A stretch of 64,000 nucleotides of DNA, taken from assembly GCA_965243755.1 (NCBI GenBank), contig CBDEVW010000003.1:310001-374000 (forward strand). Direction: 5' to 3'. Every line of letters begins with the position of its first letter. Position 1 is the stretch's first letter. Positions 17,353-24,949 of this stretch are shown here, piece after piece. Source of the DNA: JANSWY01 sp965243755. GTDB taxonomy: Bacteria; Bacteroidota; Bacteroidia; Cytophagales; Cyclobacteriaceae. The notes beneath the pieces were generated by a model. That model had not been told where the DNA came from, did not search any database, and was given only the letters and a program-made list of their open reading frames with translations. The position numbers and the translations under genes were made by a program.

Positions 17353-18213
17353 TCAGAACGGCCAGAATGCTCGTTTCTTTCTTAGCAAATGCCTCAGTGC
17401 TACTTTTTTTTCAGGCACACCAAACCTACTTTTAAAGTCCTCGTCTCGATTTAAACACTCAGGGATCATCTCCCATCCGGATATACGGTTTGTTGTACCA
17501 TCTCCAAAATAGAAATTACGCTTTACCAAAAGTTGACCAACCACTTCAAAATCTACATTTGCTTTTTTGTAAAATTGCGCATAACTCCATGCCATCATCT
17601 CTCTATCTGCATATGTTCCCGGACTGAGCTCTTCTTTTTGAATAAGCACGTTGGCACTCTCGAAATCCCTGGTTGTAGGTTTATCTGTCAGCTGAATATC
17701 CAGAACAGCTATTAAGTTAAAACCGTGTTCCGTTTGACTTTCTGAGTGTAAAACAATTGCTCCTCCATAATTACCATTGGCTAATTTAAAGGTTAAACAA
17801 TCTCCTTTTTGAAATATGGCATCTCTCAGCACCTTCTTTTTCCTCTTCCTTGCAGTTTTTCTTTCAGAGTTAAGTTTTTCCAGAAATTTTTCTAGAGCTC
17901 TTTTCCTTTTTGAAAGCTCTGCTTGACGAGCACCAAGTCCTTCCCAAAGTGCAAGATCCTGTCCGCTGTTAACAATGTTCGTAACTCGCTCCAAAACTGT
18001 TGTTTGCAAAGCCTTACACTCCCATTGACAAAGAGCCAGGGCAAACCAAAAATTATTTGAATCTTCCTTTTCTTTAATAAGTGTACCATTTGAGTTTATT
18101 AGCCTGGATGTAATTTCCTCTACCTCCAGGCCAGCGTCATAAAGATTATAAAAGTCGTCTTTTATATCCTCAAACACATCATTTGATGATATACCAGTTC
18201 CCCAGGTTCCCAT
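17353..18213 (-). CDS. DUF4259-like / Imm26-like immunity-type protein
   Basis: 286 residues, no signal peptide. The start GTWGTGISSNDVFEDIKDDF matches the opening seen in DUF4259-type proteins. A basic coiled region (about 110-128, KRALEKFLEKLNSERKTA) links it to a beta domain beginning FQKGDCLTFKLANGNYGGAIV, which resembles Imm26-type immunity domains. Such domains are usually encoded beside polymorphic toxins or as solitary immunity genes. No toxin is adjacent, so it may be an orphan immunity protein. Assignment is by pattern only. Confidence 0.65.
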   Translation of the reverse strand: MGTWGTGISSNDVFEDIKDDFYNLYDAGLEVEEITSRLINSNGTLIKEKEDSNNFWFALALCQWECKALQTTVLERVTNIVNSGQDLALWEGLGARQAELSKRKRALEKFLEKLNSERKTARKRKKKVLRDAIFQKGDCLTFKLANGNYGGAIVLHSESQTEHGFNLIAVLDIQLTDKPTTRDFESANVLIQKEELSPGTYADREMMAWSYAQFYKKANVDFEVVGQLLVKRNFYFGDGTTNRISGWEMIPECLNRDEDFKSRFGVPEKKVALRHLLRKKRAFWPF

Positions 18214-18321
18214 ATCTAAAGTATTTCAATAATGCGACAAGTAACTCAAATTGAAGACAATTGCATCACAGACGATGAGCTTGTTTCTGATGGTAAAATA
18301 GTTTTTCCAGTTCATTTATCA

Positions 18322-18460
18322 AATAGACTAAACAACCCCGAATAATTTCGAGCACTCGAATAAATTCTCCTGGCGCCAGTTGTTGATCCTTTGATTGATG
18401 TGGTGTAAAGGTACTAAGAAAGCAGCATCAATAAAAAGGTGTAGTGAATACTACACTTGG
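18322..18460 (-). mobile_element. Deletion derivative of the RAYT element (copy F)
   Basis: 18322-18365 repeats, with a few substitutions, 10073-10116, which is the 3' coding end of the transposase gene. It is followed by CTGGCGCCAG (18370-18379), the TTGATTGATGTGGTGTAAA linker, a damaged first hairpin and AGGTGTAGT-gaat-ACTACAC (18438-18457). The left palindrome is missing. It retains more of the transposase end than copy D, so the two deletions were independent. Confidence 0.82.
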
Positions 18461-18528
18461 ATTGGGTCATCAATTTGGAACTATTCCTCTATAAATCAAT
18501 TATATTACTCTAAAACAACCTGTGCTCT

Positions 18529-19245
18529 ATGAAGAAATTTTTCGTAACAACACTTTTTCTAACATTTCTTATAAACAACACATATTGCCAAAGGAAATCG
18601 GAATCCATTGTGAAATACAGTGATGGTTCATATTTCATTGGAGAAATATTAGATCGAGATGAGCAAAAGATTAAAATGCGGAGTTCCACAAATGACATTT
18701 TGCATTTGGATATTAAAAATATTGTAAAAATTCGTGAAGGTGAAGAAATATTCCTTTATAACAATCGGAAATTTCATCGGAAAAAGGGTTTCTTTATCTC
18801 TACCGATTTGGCTTTAATAAGTACGGGTTGGAATGTTTTACAAACAACACTGATTTTGGCCATTAGATTGCCAAGAAGGTTTGCTGTCGGTGGTGGAACA
18901 TCAAGATTAAGAGTAGAAAGTCATGCTTTTCAAACATTTTTTGGATATGGTAGATATTATATAACCAATAACAAGAAAAGGTTGTTTACAGATTTAAGAT
19001 TTGGTTATGGGTATGCTAGAGAGGGACATTTTACAATAGAAGAAGATCATAATGGCGGGGCTCACGTTCAACCGGGATTAGGTATTGTGTTCTCAAGTAA
19101 AAATAACTTCAGGTTCAAACTTTCAATGGCCCAGGTTTTACAAAAAACATCAGGATACTATGAATATCATCCCTCGCTGGCAGGACAACCATACAAAATC
19201 CTTTTTTCCTACACAATCTTAAAACTAGGTATTCAATTCATGTAG
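18529..19245 (+). CDS. Outer-membrane beta-barrel-like protein
   Basis: 238 residues with a signal peptide (1-20, ends TYCQ). Residues 24-75 read like an exported domain that starts ESIVKYSDGSYFIGEILD and continues with LHLDIKNIVKIREGE. From about 85 on, alternating hydrophobic strands separated by Gly and Asn turns (RRFAVGGGTSRLRV, DLRFGYGYAREGHF, VQPGLGIVFSSKNNFRF) end in a Phe-Met C-terminus, as in small 8-stranded outer-membrane barrels. No enzymatic motif is seen. It is one of only a few plus-strand genes in the zone. Confidence 0.7.
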   Translation: MKKFFVTTLFLTFLINNTYCQRKSESIVKYSDGSYFIGEILDRDEQKIKMRSSTNDILHLDIKNIVKIREGEEIFLYNNRKFHRKKGFFISTDLALISTGWNVLQTTLILAIRLPRRFAVGGGTSRLRVESHAFQTFFGYGRYYITNNKKRLFTDLRFGYGYAREGHFTIEEDHNGGAHVQPGLGIVFSSKNNFRFKLSMAQVLQKTSGYYEYHPSLAGQPYKILFSYTILKLGIQFM

Positions 19246-19290
19246 TATCTTCCTATGCAAATTTTAACAATTAACTTTAGACAGAGTTCA

Positions 19291-19368
19291 GTTGATTCTT
19301 TGATTGATGTGAGGTATAGGTGCTAAGAAAGCACCATCAATAAAAAGGTGTAGTGAATACTACACCTG
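19291..19368 (-). repeat. RAYT-derived repeat, right-end copy G
   Basis: GTTGATTCTTTGATTGATG opens the copy, the same sequence that abuts the start of the intact transposase. It is followed by GGTGCT-AGCACC (19319-19335) and the perfect hairpin AGGTGTAGT-gaat-ACTACACCT (19346-19367). Only 9 bp separate it from the attC-like fold at 19377. Confidence 0.88.
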
Positions 19369-19376
19369 GATTGGGG

Positions 19377-19492
19377 GCCCAACGTTCAACTATCATCCGT
19401 AAGCTAGACTTTCAAATAGCTATAAAAGTATCTCATAGCACCAACCTTTGCAAATAGCTCTGTAAGCTTATGGATGATAGTGTTTGTTAACG
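19377..19492 (-). other. attC-like long imperfect palindrome after a single-gene unit
   Basis: ACTATCATCCGTAAGCTA (19389-19406) pairs with 19464-19481 in 16 of 18 positions. On the minus strand the right outer end reads GTTGGGC (complement of 19377-19383), which fits the integron core-site consensus GTTRRRY. The other outer end reads GTTAACAAAC, which fits the opposite core only loosely. It starts 16 bp after the stop of the minus-strand gene at 19509. That is where an attC site would lie in a gene cassette, but no integrase gene is in the window. Confidence 0.4.
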
Positions 19493-19508
19493 AATGTGAG
19501 TTTATTAG

Positions 19509-20204
19509 TTAAAAATTCAACCTATGTATGAAGGGTACATTTTCTTCACCAACTACTCCAGTAGATATTATCTGATCTATAGTTCTTCCTCCATTTTCGA
19601 ATACACTTAATCTAATTTTATATGGGGTTGAAGGATTATCATTTTGAGACATAACAACTCCTTCAATTAATAAATATTTGGCCATCTTATTTCCTAATGA
19701 ACCCAAGGATAATTCGTTGACAGAAGTTGAAAATCTCCCTACACTTCCAATAGGTTTACGATCTTCATCGTATGCCCATACTACACCTGCAAAGGATTGA
19801 GGGTAGTCTACAGATTCTAGGATCAAGGTTATACTTTCATCTTTATCTAGTTCGAGATTGGTTTCCATTGGCAATATGTCCTTGTTAGATCCAGTTATAG
19901 ATGGTGATCGGCTTGAAAGCCCTAAGCCTTTAGTTATTAGCACCAGTTGCTCCGAAATAATTTTATTTTGATCTTCAACTCTTTGCTTAGAATTTCTTGC
20001 TGTGATATCATCAGAAATAAAACCTTTGAACGCCAGCAAGAAACAAAAAATAGCTAGTCCAAAGCCCCATTTTCCAGATTTAGTGAATTTTTTTCTATTG
20101 GGATTGGTAGGATGATCCTTGGTAAAATGGAATAGCCAAGTGCCCGAAAAGGCCAAGCCCATGGACAGAATCCATAAAAAATATTTTAGATATGTTTCCC
20201 ACAT
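19509..20204 (-). CDS. Membrane protein of unknown function
   Basis: 231 residues. Two transmembrane helices are clear: about 5-26 (YLKYFLWILSMGLAFSGTW) and 46-64 (GFGLAIFCFLLAFKGFI), with a basic loop between them. The rest (about 70-231) is soluble, starts with a coiled segment and continues as beta-rich sequence. No family is recognised. Its upstream region (20246-20437) is a near copy of the region upstream of 21142-22041, although the two proteins are unrelated. Confidence 0.65.
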   Translation of the reverse strand: MWETYLKYFLWILSMGLAFSGTWLFHFTKDHPTNPNRKKFTKSGKWGFGLAIFCFLLAFKGFISDDITARNSKQRVEDQNKIISEQLVLITKGLGLSSRSPSITGSNKDILPMETNLELDKDESITLILESVDYPQSFAGVVWAYDEDRKPIGSVGRFSTSVNELSLGSLGNKMAKYLLIEGVVMSQNDNPSTPYKIRLSVFENGGRTIDQIISTGVVGEENVPFIHRLNF

Positions 20205-20245
20205 AGAATTTGGATCTTTCTCTATCTAATGCAGACTTAATTTTC

Positions 20246-20437
20246 GCTAACATCCGAATATAGTACCCTAAGGTTCTATATCCGCATTTAATCATTTTAA
20301 AAACTATTAAATCAACTCCTGATTTTCATGAAAATACCCATTCACAAGCATTTACAAATGCGAACAAACGATCAATTGATGGCCTGAATCAATGGAGCCG
20401 ACATATAAATATAAACAAGCCTTCTATTTTATCCCAG
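20246..20437 (-). repeat. Duplicated ~190-bp leader, copy 1
   Basis: It is about 90% identical by eye to 22059-22251 and lies immediately upstream of the minus-strand gene starting at 20204. It includes the 10-bp palindrome ATCAATTGAT and an AACAAACGATC segment. On the minus strand TATATTCG (close to the TAnnTTTG -7 element) is conserved in both copies near the gene-proximal end. It probably carries the promoter and 5' leader for the downstream gene. Confidence 0.8.
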
Positions 20438-20441
20438 AACG

Positions 20442-20521
20442 GGTTGCTTCTTTGATTGATGTGGCGTAAAGGTGCTAAGAAAGCACCAAAAATAATAAGG
20501 TGTAGTGAATACTACACCTAG
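20442..20521 (-). repeat. RAYT-derived repeat, right-end copy H
   Basis: TTTGATTGATGTGGCGTAAA leads into GGTGCT-AGCACC (20471-20487) and AGGTGTAGT-gaat-ACTACACCT (20498-20519). The outer end ACTACACCTAGG is the exact complement of the CCTAGGTGTAGT that opens the intact element at 10029-10040. This copy directly precedes the duplicated leader of the gene at 19509-20204. Confidence 0.88.
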
Positions 20522-20647
20522 GTTAGGCGTTTTTACCTAGTCATAAAATTGTAATTCCTTACAACTTACCTCGTTCCCATTAAACTCAATAATGCAAGAA
20601 AACTTAGTTCGAGGATCATGCGGTCCTGCATTACCGATCAAATCACC

Positions 20648-20974
20648 TCAATGTTTCACAAGTGAAAATAGTCGTTCAACCGTCCAGCTGAGCTCATCTT
20701 GATTGCAACGATATTCATTGATTTCTCCGTGGGTACTGTAAGTTGAGATGTTAAAGCCTTCTTCAATATCATTGTACCAAATAACGTATTTGCCAGAAAT
20801 TGCAACTACCCAAAATCCACCTCCTTCAGCTCCATAGGTTGGCTCTTTCCATTTAGAAGGGTTTACACGAATTAGTTCCCAGAAGTTCAACAACTCGCCT
20901 TTAAGATCAAGTTCGGCTTTCTGAATTTCATCATATAATTCAAGTTCCGTTATTGGTGTCCACTCAGTGCTCAT
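20648..20974 (-). CDS. Small soluble protein, possibly cut short by an in-frame TGA
   Basis: 108 residues, acidic, Trp/Tyr rich (TYGAEGGGFWVVAISGKYVIWYND), no signal peptide; an immunity-type or stress protein is possible but no family is recognised. The frame stops at TGA (20648-20650) and continues without another stop for 36 more codons to TAG at 20537-20539, with protein-like sequence (TKFSCIIEFNGNEVSCKELQ). The intact ancestor may have been ~145 residues. It is a single-gene unit between repeat copies H and I. Confidence 0.6.
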   Translation of the reverse strand: MSTEWTPITELELYDEIQKAELDLKGELLNFWELIRVNPSKWKEPTYGAEGGGFWVVAISGKYVIWYNDIEEGFNISTYSTHGEINEYRCNQDELSWTVERLFSLVKH

Positions 20975-20985
20975 TCTAGAAATGG

Positions 20986-21043
20986 TTTGTTCTCTGCCCT
21001 TTTGTCTCTCTCTTGTAACGCCATTGATTCGCTGATCCGATTA
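20986..21043 (-). pseudogene. Fragment of a paralogue of the gene at 15912-16619
   Basis: The first 26 bp (20986-21011) are identical to 16170-16195. The match continues with a 2-bp gap and several substitutions to about 21043, matching about 16230. In the intact gene this is coding sequence for the KRDKRAENK region. Nothing else of the gene remains here: the 5' side joins the 108-residue gene and the 3' side joins repeat copy I. Confidence 0.7.
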
Positions 21044-21053
21044 TTCCCCGAGG

Positions 21054-21108
21054 TAGGTGCTAAGAAAGACCAAAAATAAAAAGATGTAGTGAATACTGCA
21101 CTTAGGTT
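21054..21108 (-). repeat. RAYT-derived repeat, decayed right-end copy I
   Basis: AGGTGCTAAGAAAGACC followed by AAAAATAAAAAGATGTAGTGAATACTGCACTTAGG. Both hairpins have lost pairs by substitution, and the upstream linker is absent. It lies between the gene fragment at 20986 and the 3' end of the gene at 21142. Confidence 0.75.
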
Positions 21109-21141
21109 AGGGCATGTGCTATATCGTTTGTTGACAGTAGT

Positions 21142-22041
21142 TTATTCCTCGGAATCTTCACCGATATCGATATTGATAAGCACAGCGGCATGTAACGGTC
21201 CAGACCTGCGATAGAATAGAGATTGCAAGTTCTTGTCTTGTAAATTTTTGGCTATATATCCTTCCTTACATTCCAGAAGTAGCTCATTGACAAAAAACTC
21301 AAGTCTCCAGCCGCCAAGATGGTCATTTTTTGAATCCTTTAGATCAATATTATTGACTATATCTCTATATGAGATTAATGCATTCTTAGTCTTGAATTTG
21401 GAAATTAACTTTTCACTAGGTACAACTCTACATCCTACTTCGTTGTTCGTTGCATTTTCTTGTTCACCAAATGGTACTGAAACAGAAAGTGGGAGTTCAT
21501 TCGCATTATAGAACATATGATACACGGGAATTGTAGTCTGCGCACTATAATTCCTAATAGCTTCCCACTGATCATCTTGGACTTTCATAGCTCTATATTT
21601 CGAACTTTCATCAAATGAGAAAACTCTAGTTTTAAAAGCATCTGAGAATGCATCAAGTCCTTCTAGGTCAGGTAAACCATATAGCCTGATCTGGTCTTCT
21701 TCTTTAGTAATTTCATTAGGATACATTCGCTTGGACTGTAAAAGGCCTACTTTGCTCTTGATCAGTCGATTGCCTTTTCTGAAAAAAATGATAATTGCTA
21801 TATCAGCAATTTCCCAGACGTAATAATGCCTTCCAGATCCAGTAAAGATCGCATCTAATCTAACAGACCATGTTGAATCAAATTTTTTTGGATAGGCATA
21901 ATCCTGAAGCGATCCAATAAACAATTCATCTAAAGTTGGCTCCTTCGTATTAGGAATCTTGCTGATTCTATTTGAGACAGATTCATTCGTTTCTTTGAAA
22001 ATAGAATAGAGGTAACTCTTGATATCTTGAGGAATATTCAT
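21142..22041 (-). CDS. Soluble protein of unknown function
   Basis: About 299 residues counted from ATG at 22041; an upstream TTG (22053) is less likely as the start. No signal peptide, no membrane segment. The middle has WSVRLDAIFTGSGRHYYVWEIAD and IIIFFRKGNRLIKSK, beta strands that look like a globular core, and the C-terminal part has an acidic end. The family is not recognised; an anti-phage or toxin-immunity role would be guesswork. It has the duplicated leader upstream (22059-22251). Its 3' flank begins GTCAACAAACGATAT, similar to the start of the attC-like fold after 19509. Confidence 0.62.
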   Translation of the reverse strand: MNIPQDIKSYLYSIFKETNESVSNRISKIPNTKEPTLDELFIGSLQDYAYPKKFDSTWSVRLDAIFTGSGRHYYVWEIADIAIIIFFRKGNRLIKSKVGLLQSKRMYPNEITKEEDQIRLYGLPDLEGLDAFSDAFKTRVFSFDESSKYRAMKVQDDQWEAIRNYSAQTTIPVYHMFYNANELPLSVSVPFGEQENATNNEVGCRVVPSEKLISKFKTKNALISYRDIVNNIDLKDSKNDHLGGWRLEFFVNELLLECKEGYIAKNLQDKNLQSLFYRRSGPLHAAVLINIDIGEDSEE

Positions 22042-22058
22042 TTCTAATTGCAATTACT

Positions 22059-22251
22059 GCTAACATCCGAATATAGTAACCTAAGGATCTATATCCACAT
22101 TTCATCATTTAAAAACTACTAAATCAAACTCCTGATTTTCAAAAACATACCCATTCACAAGCATTTACAAAATGCTAACAAACGATCAATTGATGGTCTG
22201 AATCAAGGGAGCCGACATATAAATATAATCAACACACCAAATTTATCCCAG
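22059..22251 (-). repeat. Duplicated ~190-bp leader, copy 2
   Basis: Second copy of the segment at 20246-20437, ending only 17 bp before the ATG at 22041. Differences are single substitutions and 1-2-bp indels. It contains CTAACAAACGATCAATTGAT. This is the right boundary of the accessory zone: the next gene to the right (22265) is an ordinary oxidoreductase. Confidence 0.8.
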
Positions 22252-22264
22252 TCACAGCAGGGAA

Positions 22265-23368
22265 TCAATCTTTCAAATAAACCGTTTTCCCGGTTTTGGC
22301 GCTTTCAATTGCGGCGGAGAGTATTTTCATAACCACCATATTGTTTTCCAGCGATGACAGGTCATGGTCTTTCAACGTTCGCTCCTCGTATACAACGGCG
22401 CGTAGCAAGGCAAAGGGGTCGTCCAGTGGATCGGGTCTTTCCGGGAGGGTGAGCTGGCGGATGTCACTGCCTTCTTTTAACTGATACCTTAAATCATTCC
22501 TGTTATCCGCCATGACATAGCCTGTGAGTCCATAGACTTCCATGTCCTTGCGGGATACCGGCCAGTTCCATGAGGCCTGGATAATGCCCTGGGCCTTCGG
22601 GTAAGTCAGTATGATGGTCGCTTCATCGTCTACTTTGGGATAGGCCTCTGGTTGTAGCGTCTGGGTAATGCAGGTCACGGAAATGGGTTCCACTCCCTTC
22701 ATCAGCCATGTGATCAGGTTGGCCCCATAACAGCCGAAATCCGTTACGGCTCCTCCCCCGTTTTGTACCGGATCGGTGAGCCAGTCCAGAAATTCTTTGT
22801 TCACTCCAATCTTCTCTGGTCCGGCATGCCCGTCATGCACCACCACCTTGCGGATTGGCCCAATGGCACCTTCATGCACCATCTCGTAGGCTTTGTGATT
22901 GGTGGGGTACCAGGTGGTTTCATAGTTGGTCAGCAGGTGGATATTGTGCTTGCGGGCCAGGTCCTGCATCTTCACTGCATGCGCCATGCTCACCGCCAGT
23001 GGCTTCTCCACCATCACATGGATCCCTCTTGGTGCACAGGTCTCCACGACTTCAAAGTGTTCGTAGATGGTGCCAAAGGCAGTTACCGCTTCCGGTTGTG
23101 CAGCATCCAGCATGGATTCCAGGTCATCATAAACCAGGTCCATGCTCAGCCCATGTTGTTTCATGTATCGCTGAGCCAGGTCTTTGTTGGGCTCCACGAT
23201 CCCCACGATTTCAATATCTCCCCGATTGGGGCGTCCCAGTATCCAGTGCACATGGGTATGGGTGAGTCCCACTACGCCTACTTTCAATCTTTTCTGTGTG
23301 TTTTCCTGGGCCGTCACCTGCATACAAAAGAGGGTTGCCAGCATCAGGAGCATTGCTGTAATCTTCAT
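22265..23368 (-). CDS. Exported Gfo/Idh/MocA-family oxidoreductase
   Basis: 367 residues. A signal peptide (1-21, ends TAQE) precedes a Rossmann NAD(P)-binding domain (LKVGVVGLTHTHVHW at about 28-42). The family motif EKPLA (121-125) contributes the conserved Lys. The C-terminal part (about 150-320) is the substrate-binding alpha/beta domain with GGGAVTDFGCYGANLI. These enzymes oxidise or reduce sugars and related compounds. Export to the periplasm, as in glycosidase-related members such as Tat-exported GH109, fits a role on carbohydrate, but the substrate is unknown. Confidence 0.88.
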   Translation of the reverse strand: MKITAMLLMLATLFCMQVTAQENTQKRLKVGVVGLTHTHVHWILGRPNRGDIEIVGIVEPNKDLAQRYMKQHGLSMDLVYDDLESMLDAAQPEAVTAFGTIYEHFEVVETCAPRGIHVMVEKPLAVSMAHAVKMQDLARKHNIHLLTNYETTWYPTNHKAYEMVHEGAIGPIRKVVVHDGHAGPEKIGVNKEFLDWLTDPVQNGGGAVTDFGCYGANLITWLMKGVEPISVTCITQTLQPEAYPKVDDEATIILTYPKAQGIIQASWNWPVSRKDMEVYGLTGYVMADNRNDLRYQLKEGSDIRQLTLPERPDPLDDPFALLRAVVYEERTLKDHDLSSLENNMVVMKILSAAIESAKTGKTVYLKD

Positions 23369-23514
23369 TTCACTATAAATTAAAATTCCTACTTCAATCC
23401 GGATCGTTCATCAGGTTTCTGCCCTAATGCATCACCTGATTCAATAATAGGGGTAGCATCAACCATTACCTAGTTTATCCGGCTCAAATAAGTATCAAAG
23501 TGCAACATGACACT

Positions 23515-24939
23515 CTATTTCCCCATGGATTTGAAATATTCCCGGGGCGTGGTTCCCTTAAATTTCCGGAAGGCCCGGTGAAAGGATGATTTGGAGTTGA
23601 AACCTACTTTTTCTGAGATGTACTGGTAGGTATACTGGTGGTAATTGTCAGTCAGTACAAAGTTGACAAACTCCTCCACCCTGGCCTGATTGACAAAATC
23701 GAAGAAGTTCATTCCATAGCCGTCATTGATCACCCTGCTCAGTGTATTGCGGGATACCTGCATCTGATCCGCCAGGAGGTCCAGGTCCAGGTTGGGATTG
23801 CGAAAGGCTTTTTGTTCGTACATGATGGCTTCCAGCTTCTTTTTCAGGCCACTGATTTCTCCGGGAAGATTTTTCCTGCGGTGCTTACGTGCCCTTCGGT
23901 TGGGGAAATAGACATAGGCGGTAGACATCACCAGGGTTACTCCCCATAGTACAATGGTGATCTGTACATAGCTCTGCGAAGCAACAAACATTGATGATCG
24001 CCACCACTCCTGTACCAACAGCGCCACTTCCCATAAAATCAGCAGTCCATTGACGGTCCCGATCACATAGAGTAATCCCAGGTACCCTTTGAACAAATAC
24101 CTTTTCCTGAAAAACTGCCTGAATACAATGGCAAGCAAAGAAAGCTGCAACACATTGCGCAGAAGTGGCAACTGAAACGCCCCTGCATGCATCGCCAGCC
24201 ACTTTCCGGGAAGCAAACCGATCAGGTTAATCGCTCCTGCCAGCAGAAACAGCAATGCAAAAACCACATATTGCCACTGAGGTATCCTGAAATAATTTCT
24301 TTGACCAACCCACCTTAGGATCAGCAGGGAAGCCAGGGAAGTGCCCAACACCACCCAGTGCGACAGGTTTTCCAGCACAGGTTGCCACAGAAAGGCATCT
24401 ACCGTAGTAAAGACCCTGCCTGCAAATACAGTCAGTAATATGGGAAAGAATGCGAGCGCTATCGTATAGGCGTTGTTTGGTTGGCGCACTACAAACTGTA
24501 TGGCGATCACAAAAAACAGGCAAAACAGCAAACAGACAATGAGGGTAAAAGTGTACAGGTTGATCCCTATTCCCCGGTTGAGTTCCTGCCAGTTGGCAAT
24601 GGTTACCACTACTTCCTGTTGTCCCTGCCCTGCTTTAAAATGCCTGTTGGGCCTGGGGAGGGAATTGATGTCGCTCTCAACAGTCAGCCAGCTTCCCCTG
24701 GTGAATTTGTAATCAAAGTCCACGGTATCAAAAGGCAGCTCGATATGGTAAGTACCGGTGCTGTCTCGTGTGAGTTGGTATTTGGCGTCTTTCGGTTGCC
24801 AGTCATTGAAACTTCCGGTGATGTAGATGTCTGCAGCATCGGGTGTATTTGGTGGAATTTGCTCTACTATGATCCTGAGCTGCGCAGCTAAATGCCAGTT
24901 GACCAGTAATAATCCCAGAAGTATTCCTGCAACTCTCAA
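23515..24939 (-). CDS. Membrane-bound AraC regulator with a starch-binding-like domain
   Basis: 474 residues. A signal peptide (1-19) is followed by an exported domain (20-120) with the glycogen-binding pattern ITGSFNDWQPKDAKYQLTR and FDYKFTRGSW, like CBM48/AMPK-beta. About seven membrane helices cover 125-345. The C-terminus (365-474) is an AraC-type double HTH with QMQVSRNTLSRVIND and GFNSKSSFHRAFRKFKGTTP. The protein would sense a ligand outside the inner membrane and contact DNA inside. It is 10 bp downstream of the SRPBCC gene at 24950, so the two form an operon. Confidence 0.85.
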   Translation of the reverse strand: MRVAGILLGLLLVNWHLAAQLRIIVEQIPPNTPDAADIYITGSFNDWQPKDAKYQLTRDSTGTYHIELPFDTVDFDYKFTRGSWLTVESDINSLPRPNRHFKAGQGQQEVVVTIANWQELNRGIGINLYTFTLIVCLLFCLFFVIAIQFVVRQPNNAYTIALAFFPILLTVFAGRVFTTVDAFLWQPVLENLSHWVVLGTSLASLLILRWVGQRNYFRIPQWQYVVFALLFLLAGAINLIGLLPGKWLAMHAGAFQLPLLRNVLQLSLLAIVFRQFFRKRYLFKGYLGLLYVIGTVNGLLILWEVALLVQEWWRSSMFVASQSYVQITIVLWGVTLVMSTAYVYFPNRRARKHRRKNLPGEISGLKKKLEAIMYEQKAFRNPNLDLDLLADQMQVSRNTLSRVINDGYGMNFFDFVNQARVEEFVNFVLTDNYHQYTYQYISEKVGFNSKSSFHRAFRKFKGTTPREYFKSMGK

Positions 24940-24949
24940 AACTGTTGTC

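Noticed and set aside
22763..23383. 206-codon plus-strand ORF across the Gfo/Idh gene
   Set aside because: It is entirely antisense to a clear oxidoreductase gene, is rich in His, Gly and Met, and has no family signature. It arises from the codon bias of the opposite strand.
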